Part shown: one piece after another, positions 54,536 through 63,875 of the stretch
How the letters are laid out: each line of letters starts with the position of its first letter
Position numbering within the stretch: position 1 is the first letter of the stretch
NCBI RefSeq assembly: GCF_005404815.1
Contig: NZ_BJDF01000001.1
Coordinates: forward strand, 203,291 to 267,290
Length of the DNA: 64,000 nucleotides
Source: Companilactobacillus huachuanensis
Lineage (GTDB): Bacteria > Bacillota > Bacilli > Lactobacillales > Lactobacillaceae
Direction of reading: 5' to 3'
The notes under the pieces: model-generated
Databases searched by the model: none
What the model saw: only the letters and a program-made list of their open reading frames with translations
Told to the model about the DNA's origin: nothing
Translations under genes and position numbers: made by a program

Positions 54536-55945
54536 TTAGTCGTTAAGATTGTAACGAAGTTTCATGTTCTCAGAACCCATAGTTACCATGTCTCCGAGTA
54601 ATTTGGTTTGTAGTTCAAATGCAGTTGTAGCTAATTTCTCATTAGCTGATTCTAGATATTTTTCAACATTTTTTTCGCCTTTAATATCGGTGTCAGTATC
54701 ATTTTGAATTTTACGATAGGCACTCATAGCATCAAGCTCATAATCATTTCGCATGTCAACATAGAAGTCATAGTCAGTATCGCCAAGCAATGCGGTTGTA
54801 CAACTTAACCAGTACATGTTGTTAAGATCGAATTTACCGGTAGCATTTTTGTATGGTGCAGGGGTGTCATTAACGTTGGCGTAGAAGGGAACGACCGTGT
54901 TAAATGTATTGGCACCGTATGCTAACCAGTGAATAGCAGCAATTTCAGTTGGAACATTATTTCTGATTTGAAGAATGTGAACATTGTGATTTCTGTTGAT
55001 TCCGATTGGACGGAAGAGTTTCTTTTCAGCCTCAGTTCCATTTCCATAAACGTCATACTTGGTGTTTTCAAAATGTGAACTCAAAACAAATTTTACATCT
55101 TCAATAGAAATTTTACGGTTAGCATGACAGATGAATGGTAAATCTTGATCCATTGGATCATCTGGTGTGTCATCAGGGCTGAAGAATTTTTGACCATACC
55201 AAGTACGAGGGTTGTTGTAAACAGTATCTTTGATAGATGAGCTACCGAAAATATGTCTCAAATTATATTTGTCAAAATCAGGATTCAAGTTGTTATTGTC
55301 AATCATTTCCTTCAAATCGTCAGAACAAAGTATATCGTTTGATTCGAAGTCGAAATTATCAATGTTCATGCGATTAGGAGCGACAACATAAGCATCATCG
55401 GGGATACGAACGGCAGCAAAGTGGTGTCCACCAATAGTTTCTAACCACCAAACTTCTTCGTTATCAGCAAATGAGATACCGTTTGGTTCATAAGTACCAT
55501 ATTTTTCTAATAATGAGCCAAGACGCATAACACCTTCACGAGCACTGTTAATGTAAGGAAGAACGACAGTGACTAAGTCCTCTTCACCAAGTCCACCTTC
55601 AACGAATGGATCTAGGCCTAATACACGTGAATTAGTAGTAATTGTTTCAGTTGCTGACATAGCGACGTTTTTACTGTTAATACCAGCGGCTGGCCAAATG
55701 CCGTTTGTTAAAATTGAGTTAGGCATTGATGTGTAACGGAGTGGCTTGTCAGGAAGATCAACTGCCACTTTACTAATAACTGAAGTATAAGTTCTTGGTT
55801 GGTTCTCCGGATTCACGACTACAAAACGTTGGGGGTCAAGTGCTTCATGACCATCGTCGTTTCGAGAAATGATTGTTGAACCATCGATTGAAGCCTTTTT
55901 ACCGACTAAAATTGATGTACATGAACCTTTAATACGTTTTTCCAT
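54536..55945 (-). CDS. C69-family dipeptidase
   Basis: A 469-residue Ntn-hydrolase dipeptidase of the PepD family, which hydrolyses a broad range of dipeptides. The expected N-terminal nucleophile is Cys9 in [19 protein letters not shown], exposed after removal of the preceding residues. The conserved ISRNDDG and FEANDVGVAMS-like region ([15 protein letters not shown]) follow. The start is ATG 55945, where the family begins. The longer frame to 56083 overlaps the TetR gene. GGGAGC lies 8-10 nt upstream. It is probably a separate transcript from the TetR gene. Confidence 0.9.
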   Translation of the reverse strand: MEKRIKGSCTSILVGKKASIDGSTIISRNDDGHEALDPQRFVVVNPENQPRTYTSVISKVAVDLPDKPLRYTSMPNSILTNGIWPAAGINSKNVAMSATETITTNSRVLGLDPFVEGGLGEEDLVTVVLPYINSAREGVMRLGSLLEKYGTYEPNGISFADNEEVWWLETIGGHHFAAVRIPDDAYVVAPNRMNIDNFDFESNDILCSDDLKEMIDNNNLNPDFDKYNLRHIFGSSSIKDTVYNNPRTWYGQKFFSPDDTPDDPMDQDLPFICHANRKISIEDVKFVLSSHFENTKYDVYGNGTEAEKKLFRPIGINRNHNVHILQIRNNVPTEIAAIHWLAYGANTFNTVVPFYANVNDTPAPYKNATGKFDLNNMYWLSCTTALLGDTDYDFYVDMRNDYELDAMSAYRKIQNDTDTDIKGEKNVEKYLESANEKLATTAFELQTKLLGDMVTMGSENMKLRYNLND

Positions 55946-56012
55946 TATATAATTAGCTCCCTTTTTTGAATTCAATAGTTTAATTATAACTTTTCTAATA
56001 TGATTAGCCAAA

Positions 56013-56654
56013 TTAGTGATTAATATTCGCGTAAGTATCGTAGTATTCGTTAATAATGACTTTACTGAATTTTTTGATATCATCGGGAATTATCGGTGTT
56101 TTATTTAGTAACAAAGAGTGAATTTGATAGGTAAAGTATTCAGCTAAATATTGCTCACCTTTATTTAAAGAAAGCTGATTGTTACGAACATCGTCTAAAA
56201 TACCACGAATATTAATTCTGTTTTGGAAAAGAATGAACTCGGCGGAGATGTCCTTAATAATCAAGTGATTTTCTTGGGCATTCTCGTAGTAAGATTTTAA
56301 ATTGGAAAAATAAGTTTCATAACCACGTTTGAAATTACGATAGAGTTGAGGATATTTTTCTCGTAGTTCGCTTTCAAATAATTCTGTCGTTGAACCTAAC
56401 AATAGTAATGAATTTAAAATTGTTGATAATAAATTCTCATCCTTAGCAGTAGTAGGGATGGGATATTTTTTTAGGAACTCCAAGTGTCTGTCGACAACTG
56501 AATTAACAATTTGATCCTTATTCTTAAAGTAAATATATAGTTTAGCTCGGCTGATATCAGCCATTTTAGCGAGATCAACCATGGAAAAGTTACTGAACCC
56601 TTGAACAAGGATAATGTGGTTGAATTTGATGACTAGTTCTTCTTTAGGTGTCAT
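56013..56654 (-). CDS. TetR-family transcriptional regulator
   Basis: A 213-residue regulator. The TetR helix-turn-helix is at residues 10-55 ([20 protein letters not shown], followed by [12 protein letters not shown]), and the rest is the helical ligand-binding and dimer domain. It is divergent from an SDR reductase across 96 bp containing a fitting operator, so it probably represses that gene and itself. GGAGG lies 9 nt before the ATG. The ligand is unknown. Confidence 0.9.
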   Translation of the reverse strand: MTPKEELVIKFNHIILVQGFSNFSMVDLAKMADISRAKLYIYFKNKDQIVNSVVDRHLEFLKKYPIPTTAKDENLLSTILNSLLLLGSTTELFESELREKYPQLYRNFKRGYETYFSNLKSYYENAQENHLIIKDISAEFILFQNRINIRGILDDVRNNQLSLNKGEQYLAEYFTYQIHSLLLNKTPIIPDDIKKFSKVIINEYYDTYANINH

Positions 56655-56689
56655 GTGCGAATACCTCCAAAAATAATTATAGCATTAGT

Positions 56690-56726
56690 TTGACATATTA
56701 GACAGATGACAGTATTATTTGTCTAA
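56690..56726 (+). promoter_or_regulatory. SDR promoter overlapped by TetR-type operator
   Basis: TTGACA (56690-56695), 17 bp, TATTAT (56713-56718) is a near-consensus promoter. TTAGACA (56698-56704) and TGTCTAA (56720-56726) form an inverted repeat around the spacer and the -10 box. A dimer bound there would block polymerase. Confidence 0.7.
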
Positions 56727-56750
56727 ATTAAGTAACAAGAGGATATTGAA

Positions 56751-57755
56751 ATGAAAAAAGTAATCGTAACAGGTGGAACAGGATTTGTTGCTGGCTGGGT
56801 CATCGTAGAGTTTTTAAATGCTGGATATGAAGTTAGTACCAGTGTTCGTTCGTTAAAAAAAGCTGAACGTCTTGAAAAGGAAATTGCTGACGCTGTACCA
56901 AAGTCAGAAATGGCGAACTTGAGTTTCTTTGAGGCAGATTTAACCAGTGATAAGAATTGGGTGAAGAATATTCAAGGTGCTGCAGGCGTGATCCACGTTG
57001 CTTCACCAATGGGCAATGGCACACAGTCAGTTGAAGAATTGGTTGATGTTGCCAAAAATGGTGCTTTGACAGTTCTAAAGGCGGCCAAAGAAGCTGGCGT
57101 CAACCGGGTCGTCATGACTAGTTCGCAAGCAGCATCAACTCCAATGAGTGGCAGTGATGCTGTTTTGGATGAAAGTTTTTGGACGGATATTAATAATCCT
57201 GACTTAGATCCTTACCGAATTTCAAAAGTTGAATCCGAAAAGGCTGCTTGGAAGTTTGCTCAGGAAAACGATTTAGAATTAACAACCATTTTACCTGGTG
57301 CTATTTTTGGACCGATCTTGTCTGATAAAGCTGTCAGTTCTAACGGAGTACTGTTGAGACTATTGAATGGAATGCCTATGACACCACATGTGCCACTAGA
57401 AATTTCTGATGTACGTGATTTAGCGCATTTACACCGTTTAGCTTTCGAAAATCCAGTTGCAATTGGAAAAAGATATTTAGCGGCATCGCAAGTATTACAA
57501 ATGGCCGAAGTAGAAAAAATTTATCAAACTAATTTTCCATATAAACGTATTAAAATACGAATGATGCCTGACTGGGCACTAAAGTTTGTAGCAAGATTTG
57601 TACCAACTTTGCGTGCGTTAGTACCAATGTTAGACCGGAAATATCGTCATACAACGTCCGCGGCAGAGAATGATTTAGGATGGACACAACATAGACCAGA
57701 AGAAACTGTGATGGATGCTGCCAAGATGTTGATCAAGTATAACCTTGATAAATAA
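56751..57755 (+). CDS. NAD(P)-dependent extended SDR (aldehyde/ketone reductase type)
   Basis: A 334-residue extended short-chain dehydrogenase. The nucleotide-binding motif is VTGGTGFVAGW (residues 5-15), and the catalytic pair is YRISKVESEK (Tyr and Lys at about residue 162). The N-terminal Arg/Lys-rich SVRSLKKAERL after the second strand suggests NADPH. Relatives are called dihydroflavonol-4-reductase-like or aldehyde reductases, and the substrate is unknown. Expression is probably induced when the divergent TetR regulator releases its operator. AAGAGGA precedes ATG. Confidence 0.9.
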   Translation: MKKVIVTGGTGFVAGWVIVEFLNAGYEVSTSVRSLKKAERLEKEIADAVPKSEMANLSFFEADLTSDKNWVKNIQGAAGVIHVASPMGNGTQSVEELVDVAKNGALTVLKAAKEAGVNRVVMTSSQAASTPMSGSDAVLDESFWTDINNPDLDPYRISKVESEKAAWKFAQENDLELTTILPGAIFGPILSDKAVSSNGVLLRLLNGMPMTPHVPLEISDVRDLAHLHRLAFENPVAIGKRYLAASQVLQMAEVEKIYQTNFPYKRIKIRMMPDWALKFVARFVPTLRALVPMLDRKYRHTTSAAENDLGWTQHRPEETVMDAAKMLIKYNLDK

Positions 57756-57907
57756 TATTTTGTGTTTGTTATAAAATTTTTTAAGTATTATTCAAGGGAA
57801 GGTTTGATGAGTGCAGGTATGCTTAATTGATTTCCTTATTAAATGTTTGTGGCTATACATGATATAATTAAGAGTATTGTTTCAAACTAGTAAATGATTT
57901 TCATTTT

Positions 57908-57938
57908 GACTTAGAGGTTTAAATCTAAGTCTTTTTTT
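57908..57938 (+). terminator. Rho-independent terminator
   Basis: GACTTAGA pairs with TCTAAGTC, and T7 follows. It ends the SDR transcript. Confidence 0.75.
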
Positions 57939-58022
57939 GATGATATATTTCTAAAAACAAAATGATAATTGAACACTTTTGCCCAAATATAATAAGCGAT
58001 TTAATTAAAACTGGAGGACCAT

Positions 58023-60224
58023 ATGGTAGTAAGTAAAGCAGAAAATAATTTGGTCGATTTGACTAAACCAGTTCATCAACAATTGGATGAGTATAAAATT
58101 CAACAGATTAAAGCAGTTTTAGAGCTGTTGGATGAAGGAAATACAGTGCCATTTATTGCGCGTTATCGAAAGGAACGTACGGGTACTTTAGATGAAGTTG
58201 CTATTCGTGCTATTGAAGATGAGGCACATCGATTGATGAAATTAAATCAACGTCGTAATGATGTTATTAATTTGATTCAGGAACAAGGTAAGCTAACGCC
58301 TAACTTAAAAAAACAACTTGAAGAAGCAATGGTATTACAACAAGTGGAGGATTTGTATCTTCCATATAAACAAAAAAAGCAGACTAAGGCTAGTGTTGCT
58401 CGAGAAGCTGGATTAGAGCCCTTAGCAAATTGGCTATTAAGTTTTCCATCTAGTGGTTTAAACAATAAAGCGAGTTCTTTTATTAATCCTAGTAAAGATT
58501 TACCCGATTTAGAGGCAGTTTGGAATGGGGTTAATGAAATTTTGGCCGAACTATTCAGTGAAAAAGCCAGTTTTCGTGAATGGATAAGAGGATATACTTG
58601 GCAAAATGGTGAGTTGACTAGCAAGGTAAAACGGGGTGCTAAAGAGAAGGATGAGGGGCAAACTTACGAGACATATTACGACTTTCAACAATTATTGAAA
58701 CAGATCCCTCCATATCGTGTTTTAGCCATTAACCGTGGGGAACGTGAAAAAATATTAACAGTTGGTATTTCAATTAATGCTGATACAATTTTAAATTTTG
58801 GATATTCTCGAATAATTGGTCGTCATCAAGGTCCGGCTGTAGAAAAAATAAAGATTGCCTTTGCAGATGCGTACAAACGGTTTTTGAGTCCGGCTATTGC
58901 AAGGGAAATTCGTCGTAAGTTATCGGATCAAGCAAATGAACATGCCATTAAGGTTTTTGGAAATAACTTGTATCACCTTTTGATGGCTTCACCACTGAAA
59001 GGCAAAGTTGTTATGGGATTCGACCCAGCTTATCGAACAGGCTGTAAACTAGCAATTGTAGACGCTAATGGACAATTTTTGAAAAAACAAGTGATTTATC
59101 CCCACAAACCAGCCAACAAAGAAAAACGGTCCGCAGCCAGTACAGAATTTAAGAAGTTACTTGAAGATTATCAAGTTGAAATGATTGCCATTGGAAACGG
59201 AACTGCCAGTAGAGAATCAGAAGAGTTTGTTAGTGAAATCTTAAAAACTCTAAAACGTCCTGTCTACTATGTAATTGTCAATGAGGCCGGTGCTTCAGTT
59301 TATTCAGCAAGTGCAAATGCTCGTTCAGAATTTGGTGATCTTCACGTTGAAGAACGCTCGGCAATTAGTATTGGTCGGCGATTACAGGATCCACTGGCTG
59401 AATTGATAAAAGTCGATCCAAAAGCAATTGGTGTAGGGCAATATCAACATGATGTTCCTGAAAAAGATTTAGATCAACAATTAGACCGGGTTGTAGAAAC
59501 GGCTGTGAATCAGGTAGGAGTTAATGTTAATACAGCGAGTCCAGAATTGTTGACGCATATTTCTGGATTGACCTCAACTACTGCAAAAAATATCGTTAAT
59601 TTTCGAAATGAAAAAGGTGCCTTCAATGATCGGGAATCTTTAAAACAAGTGCCCCGATTGGGTCCTAAGGCTTATCAACAATCAGTTGGATTTCTAAGAA
59701 TTATTTCTGGAGATGATCCGTTAGACAATACTGACATTCATCCGGAAAGTTACTCGGCCACACGAAAGTTATTAAAAGGCATTGGAATGTCTACTGAATT
59801 GATTGGTACCACGGAACTTCATCAAAAATTAGCAAAATTAAATAAGCATGAATGGATTCAAAAATTGAATATTGGAGAGGAAACTCTAACTGATATCATT
59901 GACGGATTAAGTAAACCAGGGCGAGACCTTCGTGATAATATGCCAGCACCGTTGCTCCGACAGGATGTCTTAAGCATGTCTGACCTTAAACCAGGTATGG
60001 AACTTCAAGGTACGGTTAGAAATGTGATTGATTTTGGAGTATTCGTTGATATTGGAGTTAAGCAAGACGGATTGGTTCATATTTCACAATTGGCTGACCG
60101 ATTTGTTAGTGACCCAAGTACGATAGTAACTATTGGTGACATTGTCACTGTTTGGGTACTAAATGTCGATGAGACCCGTAATCGAATTCAATTGACGATT
60201 CGTGAAAAAAAGGCTAGTAATTGA
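58023..60224 (+). CDS. tex: Tex-family RNA-binding transcription accessory protein
   Basis: A 733-residue conserved cytoplasmic protein that binds nucleic acid and affects transcription and stress survival in several bacteria. Its order is an N-terminal helical Tex domain, a YqgF/RNase H-like domain with GFDPAYRTGCKLAIVD (about residue 335), and helix-hairpin-helix repeats with HISGLTSTTAKNIVNFRNEK (about 518). A C-terminal S1 domain has GTVRNVIDFGVFVDIGVKQD (about 662). GGAGG lies 7 nt before ATG. It is monocistronic. Confidence 0.95.
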   Translation: MVVSKAENNLVDLTKPVHQQLDEYKIQQIKAVLELLDEGNTVPFIARYRKERTGTLDEVAIRAIEDEAHRLMKLNQRRNDVINLIQEQGKLTPNLKKQLEEAMVLQQVEDLYLPYKQKKQTKASVAREAGLEPLANWLLSFPSSGLNNKASSFINPSKDLPDLEAVWNGVNEILAELFSEKASFREWIRGYTWQNGELTSKVKRGAKEKDEGQTYETYYDFQQLLKQIPPYRVLAINRGEREKILTVGISINADTILNFGYSRIIGRHQGPAVEKIKIAFADAYKRFLSPAIAREIRRKLSDQANEHAIKVFGNNLYHLLMASPLKGKVVMGFDPAYRTGCKLAIVDANGQFLKKQVIYPHKPANKEKRSAASTEFKKLLEDYQVEMIAIGNGTASRESEEFVSEILKTLKRPVYYVIVNEAGASVYSASANARSEFGDLHVEERSAISIGRRLQDPLAELIKVDPKAIGVGQYQHDVPEKDLDQQLDRVVETAVNQVGVNVNTASPELLTHISGLTSTTAKNIVNFRNEKGAFNDRESLKQVPRLGPKAYQQSVGFLRIISGDDPLDNTDIHPESYSATRKLLKGIGMSTELIGTTELHQKLAKLNKHEWIQKLNIGEETLTDIIDGLSKPGRDLRDNMPAPLLRQDVLSMSDLKPGMELQGTVRNVIDFGVFVDIGVKQDGLVHISQLADRFVSDPSTIVTIGDIVTVWVLNVDETRNRIQLTIREKKASN

Positions 60225-60279
60225 TCCTAATCATAAGATAATAGGACAAAAATATTATTAATTTTCGAATATTAAATCA

Positions 60280-60318
60280 AAGAGACACTGTAACCAATTT
60301 TGGATTACAGTGTCTCTT
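60280..60318. terminator. Bidirectional terminator hairpin
   Basis: AAGAGACACTGTAACC pairs with GGATTACAGTGTCTCTT (one G-T change). The stem and flanks are related to the hairpin at 31993-32043. Confidence 0.75.
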
Positions 60319-60364
60319 TAGTTTGAACAGAAAAAATGAGTCCCAAGTTTCTTCGTTATTTTTG

Positions 60365-60440
60365 AATTTAAAATAGCATGGATATAAAAGCGATTGAATA
60401 TTCTTACATTCAATTAATAAAGATTAACTAGCAGTACATG
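60365..60440 (-). repeat. Orphan tail of second-subfamily repeat (reverse)
   Basis: Read on the minus strand this stretch matches the tail after repeat H: CTAGTTAAT, TTATTAATTGAATGTA, AATATTCAAT and CTTTTATATCC in the same order. No structured core remains. It immediately follows the MscS gene stop in sense with that gene. Confidence 0.65.
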
Positions 60441-61283
60441 TTACTTAGGTAAATCAATTTGAGCATTTTTGATAGCAGATAAATATTTTTCTAGTAAAAC
60501 ATTTTTAGTATTAAATTGGGCACCGGGTTTAGTGTAGGCAGCAACTTGAATCGTTAATGTGCCATCATTTTGATTGGAAAATCCAAGGATTGCCGGGCGT
60601 TTAGTAATTTGTAATTTATTTAATTCCAAGTTTTGATTAATGTCTTCAATAATCTTCGTAATTTCATTAAAAGGGGAATCGTTAAAGATAGGGATTTCCA
60701 TTAGAGCCTGCATATTATTACGAGATTTATTGCTGACTACGGTGATATTGCGATTAGGAATATAGTTAAGGGTTCCGTCGATACTCTGAATTTGGGTGGT
60801 GCGAATACCAACGTAAGTGACACGACCTTCAATAGTATTGATTTTAATCGTATCGCCGACGCTAATCTGTTGCTCCAATAAAATAAAGAAACCATTGACC
60901 ATATCAGAAACAAAACCTTGTGCGCCAAGACCAATTGCCAAACTAAAAATTCCGGCTCCGGCAACTAGTGTTCCAACGGGGATACCGATTGCCGATAAAA
61001 TGGCATAGATCCAAAAAAACATTAAAATATATTTGAAAACGTTGAGAACAACTGTATAAATCGTATCGAGTTTCTTCGGTGAAATGGAAGCCTTGGTTCC
61101 ACGTAGTCCAGTCTTGAAGATGTGACGGATAATTTTCTTGCCAATCCAATTAATCAATAGTAAAACAATCGTCAATAATATTAGTTGAAAGATAACTCCG
61201 CCAATATGGGCTAAAACGGATTCCCAATCGACTTTGAGGAACATATTTTTCATTATGGAATTGAAACTGAGGGATGTTTTCAA
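60441..61283 (-). CDS. MscS-family mechanosensitive channel
   Basis: A 280-residue small-conductance mechanosensitive channel that releases solutes on osmotic downshock. Three membrane segments lie in the first 130 residues. The pore helix LVAGAGIFSLAIGLGAQGFV is followed by SDMVNGFFILLEQQISVGDTI, then the beta domain. The preferred start is TTG 61283, because AAAGGA lies 9 nt upstream. The longer frame from 61301 contains that site. It is monocistronic and convergent with tex. Confidence 0.9.
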   Translation of the reverse strand: MKTSLSFNSIMKNMFLKVDWESVLAHIGGVIFQLILLTIVLLLINWIGKKIIRHIFKTGLRGTKASISPKKLDTIYTVVLNVFKYILMFFWIYAILSAIGIPVGTLVAGAGIFSLAIGLGAQGFVSDMVNGFFILLEQQISVGDTIKINTIEGRVTYVGIRTTQIQSIDGTLNYIPNRNITVVSNKSRNNMQALMEIPIFNDSPFNEITKIIEDINQNLELNKLQITKRPAILGFSNQNDGTLTIQVAAYTKPGAQFNTKNVLLEKYLSAIKNAQIDLPK

Positions 61284-61330
61284 TATAACTATTCCTTTCA
61301 AAAAGAGCTGTAAATATAGTATAACAAAAG

Positions 61331-61365
61331 AAAAAAGTCAGAGAATAATCTATTCTCTGACTTTC
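61331..61365 (-). terminator. Terminator of the 83-residue gene
   Basis: AGTCAGAGAATA pairs with TATTCTCTGACT, with T6 on the minus strand, right after the stop at 61369. Confidence 0.8.
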
Positions 61366-61368
61366 CTA

Positions 61369-61620
61369 TTATTTCATGTAGCTTCCTGGCACAAAATCTT
61401 CAACGGCCACATATAAGCGGTCGGATAAATCTTTATAAAGTTCATGTTCACCTGTTAATAAGGTGAAATTTTGGTTGTCACATGATTCGATTAATTTAAT
61501 TGCCGCAGCAATTTTTAAATCATCATGTGAGTAATCCATGTCACTGTTACCAGTAATATTAATGTCTAAAGTTGGTCCATCTTGGCCCAAGGTATATTCT
61601 TGAATGTTTTCTCTTATCAA
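61369..61620 (-). CDS. Small hypothetical protein
   Basis: An 83-residue acidic cytoplasmic protein that I do not recognise. The middle reads DGPTLDINITGNSDMDYSHD and a helix KIAAAIKLIESCDNQNFTL follows. The start is TTG 61620, with GAGGAG 7 nt upstream. A longer frame to 61773 overlaps the divergent DUF3955 gene and begins with non-protein-like sequence, so it is rejected. Confidence 0.65.
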   Translation of the reverse strand: MIRENIQEYTLGQDGPTLDINITGNSDMDYSHDDLKIAAAIKLIESCDNQNFTLLTGEHELYKDLSDRLYVAVEDFVPGSYMK

Positions 61621-61751
61621 ATTTTTTCTCCTCAAAATCCTCTGGAGCAATAAGATACAATGTTTTTTAGATAATAGCAATACCATTATACGGATTGTAA
61701 ATTTTATTAAACCTGATATATTGATGGTAAATGATAATGAGGTGAATTTAG

Positions 61752-61964
61752 ATGAAAAAGGCCCGCGTATCAAGGAATATCATGATTATTGCTTTACTTT
61801 TAGGTGTTGGCTGCTTTGCATTATTCTCTATGATTGGATCAACAGTTGACAGTAATGGGATATTGCACGAACCATTCTTCTTAGTGCCGTTTGGTTACTT
61901 CTTTCTATTGATAGGAATTATCAGCGGCGCAATTCATTGGTATAAGCGCATTACTGCAAAATAA
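61752..61964 (+). CDS. DUF3955-like small membrane protein
   Basis: A 70-residue protein with two membrane segments (about 10-28 and 44-62). The linker TVDSNGILHEPFFLVPFGY is characteristic of DUF3955. The function is unknown. GAGGTG precedes ATG 61752. It is divergent from the 83-residue gene. Confidence 0.75.
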   Translation: MKKARVSRNIMIIALLLGVGCFALFSMIGSTVDSNGILHEPFFLVPFGYFFLLIGIISGAIHWYKRITAK

Positions 61965-62028
61965 AGTATGCAAATCGTTGATAAATAGGTGTATCTTAGA
62001 GAAAAAGAGAAGTAAAGAAGGTTAATTA

Positions 62029-62547
62029 ATGGCGTTAATTTATATGAGAAAAGCTGCAACTTCCGATATTGATGCAATTATGCAAGTCATTGACGAGGCT
62101 AAAGCACTTTTAAAGGCCGATGGCAGTACACAATGGCAAGACGGACATCCAGATAGAGATATGTTGCTTGAAGATATTGCCAAAGGATTTGCCAGAGTTT
62201 TAATTGTTGATGGAGATGTTGCCGGGACTGCTACTTTAATGACAACTGACGATCCTAACTACAATGAGATTGAGGGAGCTTGGCAAGATACAATGGATAC
62301 GTATTCAACGATTCATCGAATTGCCATTTCTGCTAAATATCGTGGTATGAAGTTGAGCAAATTCTTTTTTACTAATTTAATCAGTGATACGTATGCACAA
62401 GGAATTCGTCACATGCGAATCGACACACATAAGCTCAATAAACGAATGCAACATCTAGCTGAAGAGTTCGGTTTTGAATATACTGGAATTATTTATGTTC
62501 CAGATGCCATTGATGGTAAACGTTTGGCTTATGAATTAAGTATTTAA
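62029..62547 (+). CDS. GNAT-family N-acetyltransferase
   Basis: A 172-residue acetyltransferase. The core has AGTATLMTTDDPNYNEIE, IHRIAISAKYRGMKLSKFFF (acetyl-CoA loop, about residue 108) and IRMDTHKLNKRMQHLAEEFG-like motifs (HMRIDTHKLNKRMQHLAEEF). The pattern DTHxxNxxM is typical of one GNAT branch in lactobacilli. The substrate is unknown. GAAGG precedes ATG. Its stop codon TAA lies within the left terminal repeat of repeat copy I. Confidence 0.88.
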   Translation: MALIYMRKAATSDIDAIMQVIDEAKALLKADGSTQWQDGHPDRDMLLEDIAKGFARVLIVDGDVAGTATLMTTDDPNYNEIEGAWQDTMDTYSTIHRIAISAKYRGMKLSKFFFTNLISDTYAQGIRHMRIDTHKLNKRMQHLAEEFGFEYTGIIYVPDAIDGKRLAYELSI

Positions 62548-62750
62548 AGGTTGAAAGTTTATTTAAGCATGCCGTTTCCAGAGCTGAGAGTATTCAATTA
62601 CACCACTTTCGCTGCGAATGAATACTCTTAGCTCTTCCAACTAGTTTATTTTTTATGGCAGGAACAATAAAAAATTCTGCTCATTTAAATAAATTAGCTC
62701 TAGGCTTGTAACAACAATGGTCCTATTAATTTTCACTTTTCAATCTTTAG
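62544..62750 (+). repeat. Dispersed structured repeat, copy I (internal arms deleted)
   Basis: The copy starts TTAAAGGTTGAAA at the acetyltransferase stop and ends TTTTCAATCTTTAG. The outer stem GAGAGTATTC remains (partner GAATACTCTT, one G-T pair). All internal arms are reduced to a short ACACCACTTTCGC segment. The AT-rich tail is complete, so the loss is internal, about 110 bp. Confidence 0.82.
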
Positions 62751-62802
62751 ATATGGTAAAGTAGTTTAACGTTAATTGCATATATAGAAGGGAAACAAAA
62801 AA

Positions 62803-63387
62803 ATGACATACCCACAATTAGATTTAGAAAATGCTACTGGTAGTGTAGCAACAATCAATACTAATCACGGAACGATTAAGATTCAATTATTTGATGAACT
62901 AGTACCCAAGACAGTTAAAAACTTTGTTGAATTGGCAAAGAAAGGTTATTACAACGGAATTATCTTTCATCGTGTAATTCCTGACTTTATGATTCAAGGT
63001 GGCGATCCAACTGGTACTGGTATGGCTGGTGAAAGTATTTATGGAGATAGTTTCGAAGATGAGTTCACTGACCAATTGTTCAACTTGGACGGCGCGTTAT
63101 CAATGGCAAATGCTGGTCCAAACACAAATGGTAGTCAATTCTTTATCGTATCTAACCAAAATATGCCTAAACGTATGATTAAGGAAATGGCTGGAGCGGG
63201 TTATCCTGAAGAAATCGTCGCAGCTTATAAGAATGGTGGAACTCCATGGCTGGATCACAGACATACAGTTTTTGGTCAAGTAATTGATGGAATGGATATC
63301 GTCCGCGAAATTGCTCGTGCTAAACGTGATGGCAATGATAAGCCTAAAGAAGACATTTTTATGGAAACAGTTGAAATTTCGGATTAG
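62803..63387 (+). CDS. Peptidyl-prolyl cis-trans isomerase, cyclophilin type
   Basis: A 194-residue cytoplasmic cyclophilin that speeds proline isomerisation during folding. Typical motifs are GIIFHRVIPDFMIQGGDPTG (catalytic Arg in FHRV, Gln in MIQGGD), ALSMANAGPNTNGSQFFI and HTVFGQVIDGMDIV. An insertion around MPKRMIKEMAGAGYPEEI is common in lactobacilli. GAAGGGA precedes ATG. It is monocistronic. Confidence 0.95.
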   Translation: MTYPQLDLENATGSVATINTNHGTIKIQLFDELVPKTVKNFVELAKKGYYNGIIFHRVIPDFMIQGGDPTGTGMAGESIYGDSFEDEFTDQLFNLDGALSMANAGPNTNGSQFFIVSNQNMPKRMIKEMAGAGYPEEIVAAYKNGGTPWLDHRHTVFGQVIDGMDIVREIARAKRDGNDKPKEDIFMETVEISD

Positions 63388-63392
63388 TATAT

Positions 63393-63434
63393 AAAGACTA
63401 GGTAGAGGGATACTCTTCAAGCTAGTCTTTTTTT
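63393..63434 (+). terminator. Rho-independent terminator
   Basis: AAGACTAG pairs with CTAGTCTT and T7 follows, 6 bp after the cyclophilin stop. Confidence 0.8.
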
Positions 63435-63617
63435 GTACCTTGGTTTTAGACGAAATTGCAGAATTTGGACTTCCATTGCTGAAAAAACGTGATATAGTAA
63501 TAAGCAATAAAGTTGAACCAAGTATTAATAAGTGATTTGTTTTTAGCTACTTAATAGGAAGAAACTTGTTTATGATTCAATTGTGTAAAATAAATTGAAA
63601 AAAATCATAAAAAGTAC

Positions 63618-63646
63618 TTGCATCGGTTTATCTTTAACGGTAATAT
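63618..63646 (+). promoter_or_regulatory. rRNA promoter P1
   Basis: TTGCAT, 17 bp, TAATAT. It is the first and weakest of three tandem promoters before the rRNA leader. The stretch 63440-63600 holds no open frame. Confidence 0.6.
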
Positions 63647-63736
63647 ATATCTTGTTGTTGCGACAGATGACAACGGCGTCAACGGATTCAAGCTTAATAG
63701 CTTTTCCAAACGCCTTTAATTATTTTGAAAAAGTTC

Positions 63737-63765
63737 TTGACTTGGTCTTGTAGCTTCGGTATGAT
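63737..63765 (+). promoter_or_regulatory. rRNA promoter P2
   Basis: TTGACT, 17 bp, TATGAT. The upstream AAAAAGTTC and downstream AATTAAG are shared with P3. Confidence 0.8.
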
Positions 63766-63846
63766 AATTAAGTTGTCTGTTGAGATGACACCTAACAATT
63801 TATCAATTCGTTGATAGATCGTTAGAAAAATTATTTTAAAAAGTTC

Positions 63847-63875
63847 TTGACATTCATTTGTCAGCTTGATAAAAT
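63847..63875 (+). promoter_or_regulatory. rRNA promoter P3 and leader
   Basis: TTGACA, 17 bp, TAAAAT, 110 bp after P2. The leader contains GAAAACTGAACAAAGT (63924-63939), commonly seen before 16S genes in Lactobacillales. No 16S sequence is reached by position 64000. Confidence 0.8.

Noticed and set aside
61621..61773. N-terminal extension of the 83-residue protein
   Set aside because: It overlaps the start of the divergent DUF3955 gene, while a good GAGGAG-TTG start exists at 61620.
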